From Pseudomonas putida (GTDB taxonomy: Bacteria; Pseudomonadota; Gammaproteobacteria; Pseudomonadales; Pseudomonadaceae), in contig NZ_BSKJ01000001.1 in assembly GCF_030159595.1 (NCBI RefSeq), forward strand, positions 310,001-374,000: 64,000 nt of DNA. Direction: 5' to 3'. The position numbers and the translations under genes are program-made. Below, piece by piece: positions 20,202-28,699 of the stretch (positions within the stretch are counted from its first letter, which is position 1; the number at the start of each line of letters is the position of its first letter). Under the pieces are notes generated by a model that saw nothing but the letters and a program-made list of their open reading frames with translations, was not told the DNA's origin and ran no database searches.

Positions 20202-20951
20202 GTGTCTTATCAGTTGCGACGTGAGGAAGTGGTGGATGTGGCCGGCTTGCAGGCCATGCTCGAGGAAAGCCCCGGCAAGGCCGCGCAAGCGATTCTGGCG
20301 GCGGCGGGGCAGGGCGCGGTCGAAGCGCAGTTGTTGCTGGGGCAGATTCTGCTGGATGGGCGAGGTATCCAGGAGGATGCCACCGTGGCCCGGCGTTGGT
20401 TTGGCATTGCGGCAGAGGGCGGCAGCGCCATGGCGCACAACATGCTCGGGCGTTGTCTGGAGCATGGTTGGGGCGGTGAGCCGAGCCTGACGCAGGCGGC
20501 CATTCACTATGCGCGTGCCGCCGACGCGGGGCTGGACTGGGGCCTTTACAATCTGGGCAACCTGTTGGCCACCGGGCGTGGGGTGCCGGCCAACCAGGCG
20601 CAGGCACTGATGTGTTACGAGAAGGCTGCGCAGCTGGGGCATGCCAAGTCGATGAACCTGTACGGGCGTTACCTGGAGCAGGGCATTGCAACGGCGCCCA
20701 GCCCGGCGCGGGCGGTGCGCTGGTATCGGCGCTCGGCCGAGGCGGGGGATTTTCGCGGGATGTTCAGTTTGGCGCTGGTGCTGGTCGAGCGTGGGCAGAT
20801 GGCGGAGGCCGGGCAGTGGCTGGAGCAGGCGCGGGTTGAGGGGAACATGAATTTCCTGCGCGCTGCGTTGGTGACCCTACAGGGCGCGGGGCCGGTGTTG
20901 ATGGCCTTTGCGGCGCGGTATGCCGAAGAGATCGACCGGCGCGAAGCATGA
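20202..20951 (+). CDS. Sel1-repeat protein linked to piuC
   Basis: A 249-residue soluble protein made of about five Sel1-like (TPR-type) helical repeats, for example AQLLLGQILLDGRGIQEDA and GLYNLGNLLATGRGVPANQA. No signal peptide is visible, so it is probably a cytoplasmic protein-interaction scaffold. It starts at GTG 20202, 3 bp after piuC, and the pair is conserved next to piuA in pseudomonads. Its partner and role are unknown. Confidence 0.85.
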   Translation: MSYQLRREEVVDVAGLQAMLEESPGKAAQAILAAAGQGAVEAQLLLGQILLDGRGIQEDATVARRWFGIAAEGGSAMAHNMLGRCLEHGWGGEPSLTQAAIHYARAADAGLDWGLYNLGNLLATGRGVPANQAQALMCYEKAAQLGHAKSMNLYGRYLEQGIATAPSPARAVRWYRRSAEAGDFRGMFSLALVLVERGQMAEAGQWLEQARVEGNMNFLRAALVTLQGAGPVLMAFAARYAEEIDRREA

Positions 20952-20960
20952 TGTCGACGG

Positions 20961-21062
20961 TGCCGGCCTCTTCGCGGGCAAGCCCGCTCCCACAGGTACG
21001 GTGACATAGCTGAGGGTAGCGCTATTCCTGTGGGAGCGGGCTTGCCCGCGAAGAGGCCGGCA
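20961..21062. repeat. REP pair (perfect 36-bp arms)
   Basis: The arms at 20961-20996 and 21027-21062 are exact reverse complements containing GCGGGCAAGCCCGCTCCCAC, with 30 nt between. The pair lies between the convergent Sel1 gene and speC. Confidence 0.95.
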
Positions 21063-21079
21063 CTGACAGTACACAAATG

Positions 21080-21105
21080 AAAACGGGGCCTTGCGGCCCC
21101 GTTTT
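21080..21105. terminator. Bidirectional terminator of speC and the Sel1 gene
   Basis: An 11-bp perfect stem AAAACGGGGCC/GGCCCCGTTTT with a 4-nt loop carries A and T runs on either side. It can end transcription from both directions and sits 4 bp past the speC stop. Confidence 0.85.
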
Positions 21106-21108
21106 GCA

Positions 21109-22272
21109 TTACAGGTAGTAAGCCTTCAGCGGCGGGAAGCCGTTGAATTCCACTGCGCTGTAACTGGTGGTGTAGGCACCGGTCGACAGCCAGTACAGGC
21201 GGTCACCGATGGCCAGGTTCAGCGGCAGGCCGTACTTGTAGTTTTCGTACATGATGTCGGCGCTGTCGCAGGTCGGGCCGGCGATGACCACTTCTTCGGC
21301 TTCGCCTTTCTTCTCGGTCCAGATCGGGAACTTGATGGCTTCGTCCATGGTTTCGATCAGACCAGAGAACTTGCCCACGTCGGTGTAGATCCAGCGCTCG
21401 ACAGCGGTACGCGACTTGCGCGCAACCAGCACCACTTCGCTGACCAGGATACCGGCGTTGGCAATCAGCGAACGGCCTGGCTCCAGGATGATTTCCGGCA
21501 GCTCGTCACCGAAGTCTTCCTTCAGGAAGCGGATGATCTCTTCGGCGTAGGTTTCCAGGCTGTTGGTACGGGTGATGTAGTTGGCCGGGAAGCCGCCACC
21601 CATGTTGATCAGCTTCAGCTCGATGCCGTCTTCTTCTTTCAGACGCTCGAATATCACCTTGACCTTGGCGATGGCGGCGTCCCACACGCTGATGTCACGC
21701 TGCTGCGAGCCCACATGGAAGGAGATGCCGTAAGGCACCAGGCCCAGGTCACGGGCGAGGATCAGCAGGTCCATGGCCATGTCGGTCTGGCAGCCGAACT
21801 TGCGGGACAGCGGCCAGTCAGCCGTGGTGGAACCTTCAGTCAGGATACGCACATACACTTTCGAGCCCGGTGCGGCCTTGGCGATGTTGCGCAGGTCGGC
21901 TTCCGAGTCGGTGGCGTACAGGCGCACGCCCTTCTCGTAGAAGTAGCGGATATCCTTGGACTTCTTGATGGTGTTGCCGTAGCTGATGCGGTCGGCGCTG
22001 ACGCCACGGTCCATCACCTTGTCCAGCTCGTAGATCGAGGCGATGTCGAAGCTCGAACCTTTCTCTTTGAGCAGGTCGATGATTTCGACGGCCGGGTTGG
22101 CCTTGACCGCGTAGTACACCTTGGCGAATTCAAAACCGGCGCGCAGGTCGTCATAGGCCTGGCTGATCATCTGGGTATCGATGAGTACGAACGGGGTTTC
22201 CTGCTTGTCGGCGAACGCCTTCATTTTCTGGAAGGTGTCACGCGCGAAATAGTCTTCGACCTGGATCGACAT
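21109..22272 (-). CDS. speC: Ornithine decarboxylase (fold III, PLP)
   Basis: A 387-residue eukaryotic-type (alanine-racemase fold) decarboxylase that makes putrescine from ornithine. The PLP lysine is Lys57 in YYAVKANP. GGGFPANY is the phosphate-binding glycine loop, and the catalytic cysteine is Cys335 in GPTCDSADI. The ATG at 22272 is chosen because GGAG lies 9 nt upstream; an in-frame ATG-type start 21 bp earlier lacks such a site. Lysine or bifunctional activity cannot be excluded from sequence. A long leader with a possible short upstream ORF precedes it. Confidence 0.92.
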   Translation of the reverse strand: MSIQVEDYFARDTFQKMKAFADKQETPFVLIDTQMISQAYDDLRAGFEFAKVYYAVKANPAVEIIDLLKEKGSSFDIASIYELDKVMDRGVSADRISYGNTIKKSKDIRYFYEKGVRLYATDSEADLRNIAKAAPGSKVYVRILTEGSTTADWPLSRKFGCQTDMAMDLLILARDLGLVPYGISFHVGSQQRDISVWDAAIAKVKVIFERLKEEDGIELKLINMGGGFPANYITRTNSLETYAEEIIRFLKEDFGDELPEIILEPGRSLIANAGILVSEVVLVARKSRTAVERWIYTDVGKFSGLIETMDEAIKFPIWTEKKGEAEEVVIAGPTCDSADIMYENYKYGLPLNLAIGDRLYWLSTGAYTTSYSAVEFNGFPPLKAYYL

Positions 22273-22403
22273 GCTCAGGGACTCCATGGGCAAACTGAAA
22301 GAATAAGTGGCTGCAAACTGAACGTCCTCCGTATCCCCACTTTGGTTCGCCTACTCAGTACTTGAGCCGGATGGATCGTTTCCAGCATGGACGTTCGGCG
22401 CGC

Positions 22404-22432
22404 ACTTTAGGGCGTGAAGAATGCAGAATCAA
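22404..22432 (-). promoter_or_regulatory. speC: Putative sigma70 promoter of speC
   Basis: Reading the minus strand, TTGATT (22432-22427) and TAAAGT (22409-22404) are separated by exactly 17 bp, each matching consensus at 4 of 6 positions. Transcription would start near 22397, giving a 5' leader of about 125 nt. Confidence 0.45.
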
Positions 22433-22551
22433 CAGGTAATCCGGGCGTGATCGGCGTGGATCGACGACCAGCCATTTGAATAACCGACCCATGTGACCGG
22501 CTGATGTTCCCTGCGATGTTTGCAGCGTTAAATATTGTGGAATAGACCGCG

Positions 22552-22629
22552 TGGCACCTATCGCGGGCAAGCCCGCTCCTACAGGGATCGCGCCATTCCT
22601 GTGGGGGTGGGCTTGCCCGCGAAAAGGCC
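22552..22629. repeat. REP pair
   Basis: Two inverted REP cores (22561-22585 and 22598-22622), with TCGCGGGCAAGCCCGCTCC and its slightly diverged complement, are separated by 12 nt. Confidence 0.9.
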
Positions 22630-22727
22630 AGAGGTGTTCATATTTATGGCCACATTTTCCTGGTACCCATGTACAGGAAATTGCGCATAAATTTTTTGTT
22701 ACCGACTGACGGATTTGCTGGTTTTAG

Positions 22728-22744
22728 TGAGAAACATTACTATT
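22728..22744 (+). promoter_or_regulatory. Fur-like box upstream of fecI
   Basis: TGAGAAACATTACTATT matches the Pseudomonas Fur pattern TGAGAATCATTATCATT at 14 of 17 positions. It lies 36 bp before the fecI start, as expected for iron-repressed ECF sigma genes. Confidence 0.55.
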
Positions 22745-22779
22745 CGCACCCTTGTCTGCCTCCCTGATGACCCCCGACC

Positions 22780-23265
22780 GTGTCTGGACACAAAGGCTTC
22801 CTCGACCACTACCATGAGCTGATCGGCACCTGGACGCGCAAGTTGCGCAGTCGTCAGCAGGCCGAGGACCTCACCCACGATGCCTTTGTCCGGGTACTGG
22901 AAAACCCGCGCGAACAGGTTGAGCAGCCGCGCGCCTATTTGCACCAGACCGCACGCAACATTGCCGTGGATGGCTTCCGCCGCGAAGACCGCCGCCAGGC
23001 CTTGGAGCTGGAGGCTTTCGATGAGGGCAGTAGCGGCAGCGGCGACCCGGAGGCTTATGTACATGCCCTGGAGCTGGCCGACAGCGTCGAGCGGGCGCTG
23101 GCCGAGTTGCCGCTCAACTGCCGACAGGTGTTCATCTGGCAGAAGCTCGAAGGCCTGACCCAGGCGGAGATCGCCGAGCGCATGGGTTTGAGCAAGAACA
23201 TGGTCGAAAAGTATATGATCCGCACGCTCCGGCACCTGCGTGAGCAGCTGGATGTGTCGGCATGA
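22780..23265 (+). CDS. fecI: FecI-type ECF sigma factor
   Basis: A 161-residue ECF sigma factor. Region 2 (AEDLTHDAFVRVLENP) recognises the -10 element, and region 4 (CRQVFIWQKLEGLTQAEIAERMGLSKNMVEKYM) the -35. It starts at GTG 22780, and its stop overlaps the fecR ATG (ATGA), so sigma and regulator are made together. In the Fec system, ligand-bound FecA signals through FecR to activate FecI for fecA transcription. The Fur-like box upstream predicts iron repression. Confidence 0.92.
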   Translation: MSGHKGFLDHYHELIGTWTRKLRSRQQAEDLTHDAFVRVLENPREQVEQPRAYLHQTARNIAVDGFRREDRRQALELEAFDEGSSGSGDPEAYVHALELADSVERALAELPLNCRQVFIWQKLEGLTQAEIAERMGLSKNMVEKYMIRTLRHLREQLDVSA

Positions 23266-24248
23266 TGAGTCAGGAGACCTTTTCGATGAAACAGCACGGT
23301 ACCGATACCGTCCGCGAGCAGGCGGCCGCATGGTTTGCCCGCGTGCAGGATGCGCCTCGGGATGCCGGGCTGCAAAAGCAGTTGCATGCCTGGCTGGCGA
23401 GCGACGAGCGTCACCGGGAAGAGTATGAACACCTCAGCCGTGTGTGGCAGGCCACCAGCTTCATTCCCCGCCAGCGTCTTGAAGCGCTGTGCCAACCCGA
23501 CCCGGTGCAGCAGTTGCCGCGCCGGCGCTTCGTGCGCCAGGCCCTGGCCGCCAGTGTAGCGGTGTTGGCAGTGGGCCTGGGGTGGGGGAGCTGGCACTAC
23601 CAGCAACTGAACCACCAGGACAGCTTGCACACGGCCTTTAATGAACGCCGTCAGGTCGATCTGCCGGATGGCACGCACCTCGAACTCAATGGCAACACAC
23701 AGCTGCAGGTCGACTTCAGCGCTGGCCAGCGGCATATCCGCCTGAGTGCTGGCGAGGTGATGTTCAGCGTCGCCCATGACAGTGCCAGGCCGTTCGTGGT
23801 CGACACTGCCCAGGGCCGCGTGACGGTAACCGGTACCCGCTTCGACGTGCGCATGGACACGGCCAGCACTCGGGTAGCGGTTGAGCAGGGCGCTGTGCGT
23901 GTGCAGGGCAAGGGGCCGTCGCTGGCGCAGCTCACGGCTGGCCAGGGGTCGCATATAGATGCACAAGGCGTGGTGACCGCACCTTATGCCGTCAATGCGG
24001 CTGCCGTGACCGCCTGGCGCCAGGGCAAGCTGGTGTTCGATAACGCCACCCTCGCCGAAGTGGTAGCCGAAGCCTCGCGCTACCGCAGCCAGCCGTTGCG
24101 GGTTGTCCCCGGCAAAGTCGCCCAGTTACGCCTGTCCAGCACCTTCAGTACCGATGATACCGACGCCCTGTTGCGGGCCCTGCCGAGCATCCTGCCGGTG
24201 GCCATCAAGGCCCATGAAGACGGTTCCCGCGAAATAATCGCGAAATAG
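23262..24248 (+). CDS. fecR: FecR, transmembrane sigma regulator
   Basis: A 328-residue single-pass inner-membrane protein. The N-terminal DUF4880 (FecR_N, about 15-60, AAAWFARVQDAPRDAGLQ) binds FecI. A membrane helix lies near 93-110, followed by the periplasmic FecR domain (about 125-225) and the C-terminal STN-contacting region (about 250-325). The start may be ATG 23262 (coupled to fecI) or ATG 23286, which has AGGAG 9 nt before it and would give 320 residues. It is followed by fecA. Confidence 0.92.
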   Translation: MMSQETFSMKQHGTDTVREQAAAWFARVQDAPRDAGLQKQLHAWLASDERHREEYEHLSRVWQATSFIPRQRLEALCQPDPVQQLPRRRFVRQALAASVAVLAVGLGWGSWHYQQLNHQDSLHTAFNERRQVDLPDGTHLELNGNTQLQVDFSAGQRHIRLSAGEVMFSVAHDSARPFVVDTAQGRVTVTGTRFDVRMDTASTRVAVEQGAVRVQGKGPSLAQLTAGQGSHIDAQGVVTAPYAVNAAAVTAWRQGKLVFDNATLAEVVAEASRYRSQPLRVVPGKVAQLRLSSTFSTDDTDALLRALPSILPVAIKAHEDGSREIIAK

Positions 24249-24355
24249 ATTCAGGTTTTTTTCCGCTCGTTCGTCTTCCTCGCCAGCTGCAACTGCCAAG
24301 CATTTCCATTTGCACGCGGTTGGCGTTTATTCCGCATTCAGGAAGTTTCGACGAC

Positions 24356-26785
24356 GTGAACAACAACAAGCCTTTCCCACGCTTTCGCGCCTTGGCGCTG
24401 GCCCTGGCGGTCAGTGCCGTGGCCGTCAACAGCCAGGCTGCACAGGCCGGCGATGCCATCCAGATTCAGGCTCAACCGCTGGGTTCGGCGCTGAACCAGC
24501 TTGGCCAGCAGACCAACCTGCAGCTGTTCTTCAGCCCTGAGCTGGTCGCAGGCAAGCAGGCCCCGGCGGTGTCCGGCAACCTGGCGCCGGTGCAGGCGCT
24601 GCAACAGTTGCTGCAAGGCAGCGGGCTGACCTTCGAGATGTCCCAGGACACCGTCGTGGTAAAGCCGCTGCCGACTACCCTTGACCTGGGCAGTGGCAGC
24701 CTGGAGCTGGCGCCTACCGACATCAAGGTAGTCGGTGACTGGCTGGGCGATGCCCAACAGAGCGTGGTACAGAACCATCCGGGCGCGCGCACCGTGGTAC
24801 GCCGTGAGGCGATGGTGGAGAAGGGCGCGATGAACGTGCGCGACGTGCTGCGCGGCATTCCGGGTGTGCAGGTACAGGACTCCAATGGCACCGGCGGCAG
24901 CGACCTGTCGCTGAACGTCGGCGTGCGCGGCCTCACCTCGCGCCTGTCGCCGCGTTCCACGGTGCTGATCGATGGCATCCCGGCTGCCTTCGCGCCGTAT
25001 GGCCAGCCGCAGCTGTCGATGGCGCCGATTTCCTCGGGCAACCTTGACAGCATCGACGTGGTCCGTGGTGCCGGCTCGGTACGCTATGGCCCGCAGAACG
25101 TCGGCGGGGTGATCAACTTCGTCACCCGGGCGATTCCGGAAAAGGCGTCGGCGGAACTGTCCACCACCCTGGAAACCTCCCAGCACGGCGGCTGGAAGCA
25201 CACCGAGTCGGCCTTCGCCGGCGGCACGGCAGACAACGGCATGGGCGTGGCGCTGCTGTACACCGGGGTGAACGGCAACGGTTACCGTGAAAGCAACAAC
25301 GGCAACGACATCGATGACGTGATCCTCAAAACACACTGGGCACCCACCGACGTCGACGAGTTCTGGCTCAATTTCCATTACTACGATGGCCGCGCCGACA
25401 TGCCGGGTGGCTTGACCCAGGCTCAGTACGACAGCAACCCCTACCAGTCACTGCGCGACTACGACTACTTCGCCGGGCGGCGCAAGGACGTGTCGTTCAA
25501 GTGGCAGCGCCAACTCGACGATGCCACCCAGTTCGAAGTGCTGACCTACTACACCGACAGCTTCCGCGGCAGCGCCATCGCTTCGCGTGACATGAAGACC
25601 TTGTCGTCGTACCCGCGCAACTACCATACCTTCGCGATTGAGCCGCGAGTGTCGCGTATCTTCTTTGCCGGCCCGACTACCCAGGAGGTCAGCGTAGGTT
25701 ATCGCTACCTGAAAGAAGCGATGCGTGAGCAATCGACCCGCCTGGCGCTGATCGACAACGTGCCCACCGTTACTCCAACCTCAGACGGCCATGTGTTCCA
25801 GGACCGTAGCGGAGGCACCGAGGCCAGCGCCTACTACATTGATGACAAGATCGACGTGGGCAACTGGACCATCACCCCGGGCATCCGCTTCGAGCACATC
25901 AACACTGACTGGCGCGACCGCCCGGTGCTGGATGCCAACAACCGCCTGGTAGCGGAGAAGAAGCGCAGCATCACCAGCAACGAGCCGCTGCCGGCGCTGA
26001 GCGTGATGTACCACCTCTCCGACGCGTGGAAGGTGTTCGCCAACTACGAAACCTCGTTCGGCAGCCTGCAGTACTTCCAGCTGGGCCAGGGCGGTACCGG
26101 CAACAGCACGGCCAATGGCCTGGAGCCGGAAAAGGCCAAGACCTACGAAATCGGCACGCGCTATGACGATGGCGGCTTTGCCGGTGAGCTGACCGCGTTC
26201 TACATCGACTTCGATGACGAACTGCAATACATCAGCAACGATGTGGGCTGGACCAACCTCGGAGCGACCAAGCATCAGGGCATCGAGGCCTCGGTGCGCT
26301 ACGACCTGGCCGGGCTGGACCCGCGTCTGGAAGGGCTGTCGGTGAGTGGTGGGTACACCTTTACCCGCGCCACCTATGAAGGTGAGATCCCGGGCTTCAA
26401 GGGCCGTGACTTGCCATTCTATTCACGTCAGGTGGCCACTGCCGGCGTGCGTTACGCGGTCAATCGCTGGACCTGGAACCTGGACGCCTACGCCCAATCC
26501 AAGCAGCGTGCGCCGGGTACCGGGATCAATGCCGATGGCAGCTTCAACGGTGACTACATTACCGAACCGAGTGCCGATGGGCAGTATGGTGATATTCCGG
26601 GTTATGTGACCTGGCATGCCCGTGGTGGGTATGAGTTCGGGCCAGAGATGTCCAACCTGAAGCTGGCGGCGGGGGTTAAGAACCTGTTCGACAAACAGTA
26701 CTTCACCCGTTCCAGCGACAACAATGCCGGCATTTATGTGGGTGAGCCGCGGACCTTCTATGTGCAGGCCAGTGTAGGGTTCTGA
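24356..26785 (+). CDS. fecA: FecA, TonB-dependent ferric citrate receptor with signalling domain
   Basis: An 809-residue outer-membrane receptor. After the signal peptide comes an STN signalling domain (about 40-90, QPLGSALNQLGQQTNLQLFF) that talks to FecR. The plug carries STVLIDGIPAAFAPYGQPQ and GPQNVGGVINFVTRAIP, and the barrel ends FYVQASVGF. The segments VVGDWLGDAQ and DDKIDVGNWTITPGIRFEHI closely resemble E. coli FecA, so ferric dicitrate is the likely ligand. GTG 24356 is preferred over an upstream TTG because it gives a clean signal peptide after AGGAAG. No fecBCDE transporter is adjacent. Confidence 0.9.
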   Translation: MNNNKPFPRFRALALALAVSAVAVNSQAAQAGDAIQIQAQPLGSALNQLGQQTNLQLFFSPELVAGKQAPAVSGNLAPVQALQQLLQGSGLTFEMSQDTVVVKPLPTTLDLGSGSLELAPTDIKVVGDWLGDAQQSVVQNHPGARTVVRREAMVEKGAMNVRDVLRGIPGVQVQDSNGTGGSDLSLNVGVRGLTSRLSPRSTVLIDGIPAAFAPYGQPQLSMAPISSGNLDSIDVVRGAGSVRYGPQNVGGVINFVTRAIPEKASAELSTTLETSQHGGWKHTESAFAGGTADNGMGVALLYTGVNGNGYRESNNGNDIDDVILKTHWAPTDVDEFWLNFHYYDGRADMPGGLTQAQYDSNPYQSLRDYDYFAGRRKDVSFKWQRQLDDATQFEVLTYYTDSFRGSAIASRDMKTLSSYPRNYHTFAIEPRVSRIFFAGPTTQEVSVGYRYLKEAMREQSTRLALIDNVPTVTPTSDGHVFQDRSGGTEASAYYIDDKIDVGNWTITPGIRFEHINTDWRDRPVLDANNRLVAEKKRSITSNEPLPALSVMYHLSDAWKVFANYETSFGSLQYFQLGQGGTGNSTANGLEPEKAKTYEIGTRYDDGGFAGELTAFYIDFDDELQYISNDVGWTNLGATKHQGIEASVRYDLAGLDPRLEGLSVSGGYTFTRATYEGEIPGFKGRDLPFYSRQVATAGVRYAVNRWTWNLDAYAQSKQRAPGTGINADGSFNGDYITEPSADGQYGDIPGYVTWHARGGYEFGPEMSNLKLAAGVKNLFDKQYFTRSSDNNAGIYVGEPRTFYVQASVGF
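24359..24370 (+). promoter_or_regulatory. CA-rich Hfq/Crc-type motif at the fecA start
   Basis: AACAACAACAAG directly follows the fecA GTG and fits the AAnAAnAA pattern bound by Hfq with Crc in Pseudomonas, which blocks translation during catabolite repression. It is encoded by an Asn-Asn-Asn-Lys run, so the match could be chance. Confidence 0.4.
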
Positions 26786-26795
26786 CACCGCGTCG

Positions 26796-26890
26796 CCTGA
26801 TTCGCGGGCAAGCCCGCTCCCACAGGTACAGCGCTGCCCCTGAGGCATGTGCCGACCCTGTGGGAGCGGGCTTGCCCGCGAAGAGGCCGG
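26796..26890. repeat. REP pair
   Basis: Inverted REP cores (26801-26826 and 26857-26890), including TTCGCGGGCAAGCCCGCTCC, lie between the convergent fecA and the OpuC ATPase gene. Confidence 0.93.
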
Positions 26891-26891
26891 T

Positions 26892-28049
26892 TCAGGAAAT
26901 CACTGCTTCAGCCGGCGACACGATCGAAGTCTTCGCCCCCCGCGACCTCCCCGAGCTCAGGTAAGCCGCAATCGACTCCTGCGTCACCTCGCCCAAGAAC
27001 ACCTGCTCGGCATCCAGCACCGGCAACCACGCCCGGTTGAACTCGTACATGCGCGACAGCAGGATGCGCAAGTGCTCGTCATGCGACGCCGTGGCATTAA
27101 ACGGTCGCAGGAAGTCACCACAGGTGCCTTGCTGGCGATGCATGTCGCGACGGCGCACATACCCCAGCGCCTTGTTCTGTGCATCGGTCACCACCACATA
27201 GCGGCGATCGTGCTCATCCAGCAATTCCAGTGCATCGCTGACCGGCCTTTCGGGGCTTACCGACGGCGCGTTGTCCGCCGCATCCTCGGCACGCACCAGC
27301 AGCAGGCGCTTGAGAGTGCTGTCCTGGCCAACGAAGTTGCTGACGAACTCATCCGCCGGGTGCGCCAGCAGGGTGTCCGGATGGTCCAGCTGCAACAGCT
27401 TGCCAGCGCGGAAGATGGCAATCTTGTCGCCCAGCTTGATCGCTTCGTCGATATCGTGGCTGACCATGATCACGGTCTTGTTCAGCGCCCGCTGCATCTC
27501 GAAGAACTCGTTCTGGATCATTTCGCGGTTGATCGGGTCGACCGCGCCGAACGGCTCGTCCATCAACAGTACCGGGGCTTCCGCCGCCAGGGCACGGATC
27601 ACGCCGATGCGCTGCTGCTGGCCACCGGACAGCTCGCGTGGGTAGCGCTGCAAGTACTGCTTGGGTTCCAGTTTGATCATGTGCATCAGCTCGCGCGCGC
27701 GCTCGTGGCACGCTTGCTTGTCCCAGCCGAGCAGGCGCGGTACCACGGTGATGTTCTCTTCGATGGTCATGTTGGGAAACAGGCCGATCTGCTGGATCAC
27801 ATAGCCGATATGTCGGCGCAAGGTCACTTCGTCCAGCCCGGTGGTGTCTTCGCCATTGATGAACACCTGGCCCGAGGTGGGCGTGATCAGGCGGTTGATC
27901 ATTTTCAGCGTGGTGCTCTTGCCGCAGCCCGACGGGCCGAGGAACACGCAGATCTCGCCTTCATTCACAGTGAGGCTTACCGAGTCGACGGCTTTGACGT
28001 CCTTGCCGTTGACGTTGAAGGTTTTGCTGAGGTTCTTGAGTTCGATCAT
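26892..28049 (-). CDS. opuCA: OpuC-type osmoprotectant ABC transporter, ATPase
   Basis: A 385-residue ABC ATPase of the ProV/OpuCA family. It has Walker A GPSGCGKST near residue 38, signature LSGGQQQRIG, and Walker B APVLLMDEPFG. A C-terminal CBS-domain pair (about 255-370) in this family senses ionic strength. It energises uptake of glycine betaine, choline or carnitine. The start overlaps the preceding permease gene by 4 bp (ATGA), so it is the last gene of a tightly coupled four-gene operon. Confidence 0.93.
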   Translation of the reverse strand: MIELKNLSKTFNVNGKDVKAVDSVSLTVNEGEICVFLGPSGCGKSTTLKMINRLITPTSGQVFINGEDTTGLDEVTLRRHIGYVIQQIGLFPNMTIEENITVVPRLLGWDKQACHERARELMHMIKLEPKQYLQRYPRELSGGQQQRIGVIRALAAEAPVLLMDEPFGAVDPINREMIQNEFFEMQRALNKTVIMVSHDIDEAIKLGDKIAIFRAGKLLQLDHPDTLLAHPADEFVSNFVGQDSTLKRLLLVRAEDAADNAPSVSPERPVSDALELLDEHDRRYVVVTDAQNKALGYVRRRDMHRQQGTCGDFLRPFNATASHDEHLRILLSRMYEFNRAWLPVLDAEQVFLGEVTQESIAAYLSSGRSRGAKTSIVSPAEAVIS

Positions 28050-28699
28050 GAGCGCAGTCCTTCTGGAGTCAGGGCACGTTGCAGGGTTTGCAGCAGCAGG
28101 TCGGCGATGATGGCCAGCAGGCTGACCAATACGGCGCCGACCAGCAGCATCGACATGTCGCTGCGGCTGATGGAGGTGAGGATGAGCACGCCCAAGCCGC
28201 CGGCGCCGATGGTGGCGGCGATGGTCATGACGCCGATGTTCATCACCACGGCGGTGCGCACGCCGGCGAGGATCACCGGCACCGCGATGGGCAGCTCGAC
28301 CATGCGCAGGCGCTGGCCGAACGTCATGCCGATGCCACGCGCCGCTTCGCGGATGCCGGGTTCGACATTGGTCAGGGCGAGGTAGGTATTACGCATGATC
28401 GGCAGCAGCGAATACAGGAACACGGCAGTGATCGCCGGGAGTGGTCCAAGGCCTTGGCCGAACTTGGAATAGAACGGCAGCAACAGGCCGAACAGGGCAA
28501 TCGAGGGAATGGTCAGCAGCACCGTGGCGCTGGCTTGTAGTGGGCCAGCGAGTGCCGGAAAGCGGGTCATGAGGATGCCCAATGGCACTCCGACGAGGAT
28601 CGCCAGGCCCACGGCAACACCTACCAGCATGATGTGCTGCCAAGTCAGTTGCAGCACCTGGGCCCAGTCCAGGTGGCTGAAGGTATCGATCAGGTTCAT
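28046..28699 (-). CDS. opuCB: OpuC-type osmoprotectant permease
   Basis: A 217-residue BPD-type permease with five to six membrane helices and the EAA coupling loop (EPGIREAARGIGMTFGQRL, about 115-133). Such permeases work as a dimer or heterodimer with the second permease of this operon. It overlaps both flanking genes by 4 bp, indicating coupled translation. Naming follows the OpuC convention and which of the two permeases is B or D is by position only. Confidence 0.9.
   Translation of the reverse strand: MNLIDTFSHLDWAQVLQLTWQHIMLVGVAVGLAILVGVPLGILMTRFPALAGPLQASATVLLTIPSIALFGLLLPFYSKFGQGLGPLPAITAVFLYSLLPIMRNTYLALTNVEPGIREAARGIGMTFGQRLRMVELPIAVPVILAGVRTAVVMNIGVMTIAATIGAGGLGVLILTSISRSDMSMLLVGAVLVSLLAIIADLLLQTLQRALTPEGLRS

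Larger units (their letters stand above)
22273..22779. other. Intergenic region between speC and fecI
   Basis: This 507-bp gap holds the divergent control regions of speC and fecI. On the minus strand it contains a sigma70-like promoter, a leader of about 125 nt and a 37-codon upstream ORF. In the middle is a REP pair, and near fecI a Fur-like box. No longer credible gene was seen. Confidence 0.7.

Noticed and set aside
22273..22400. Riboswitch in the speC leader
   Set aside because: No fold matching a known polyamine or ornithine riboswitch could be seen; only the short upstream ORF and a weak AGTACT palindrome are present.
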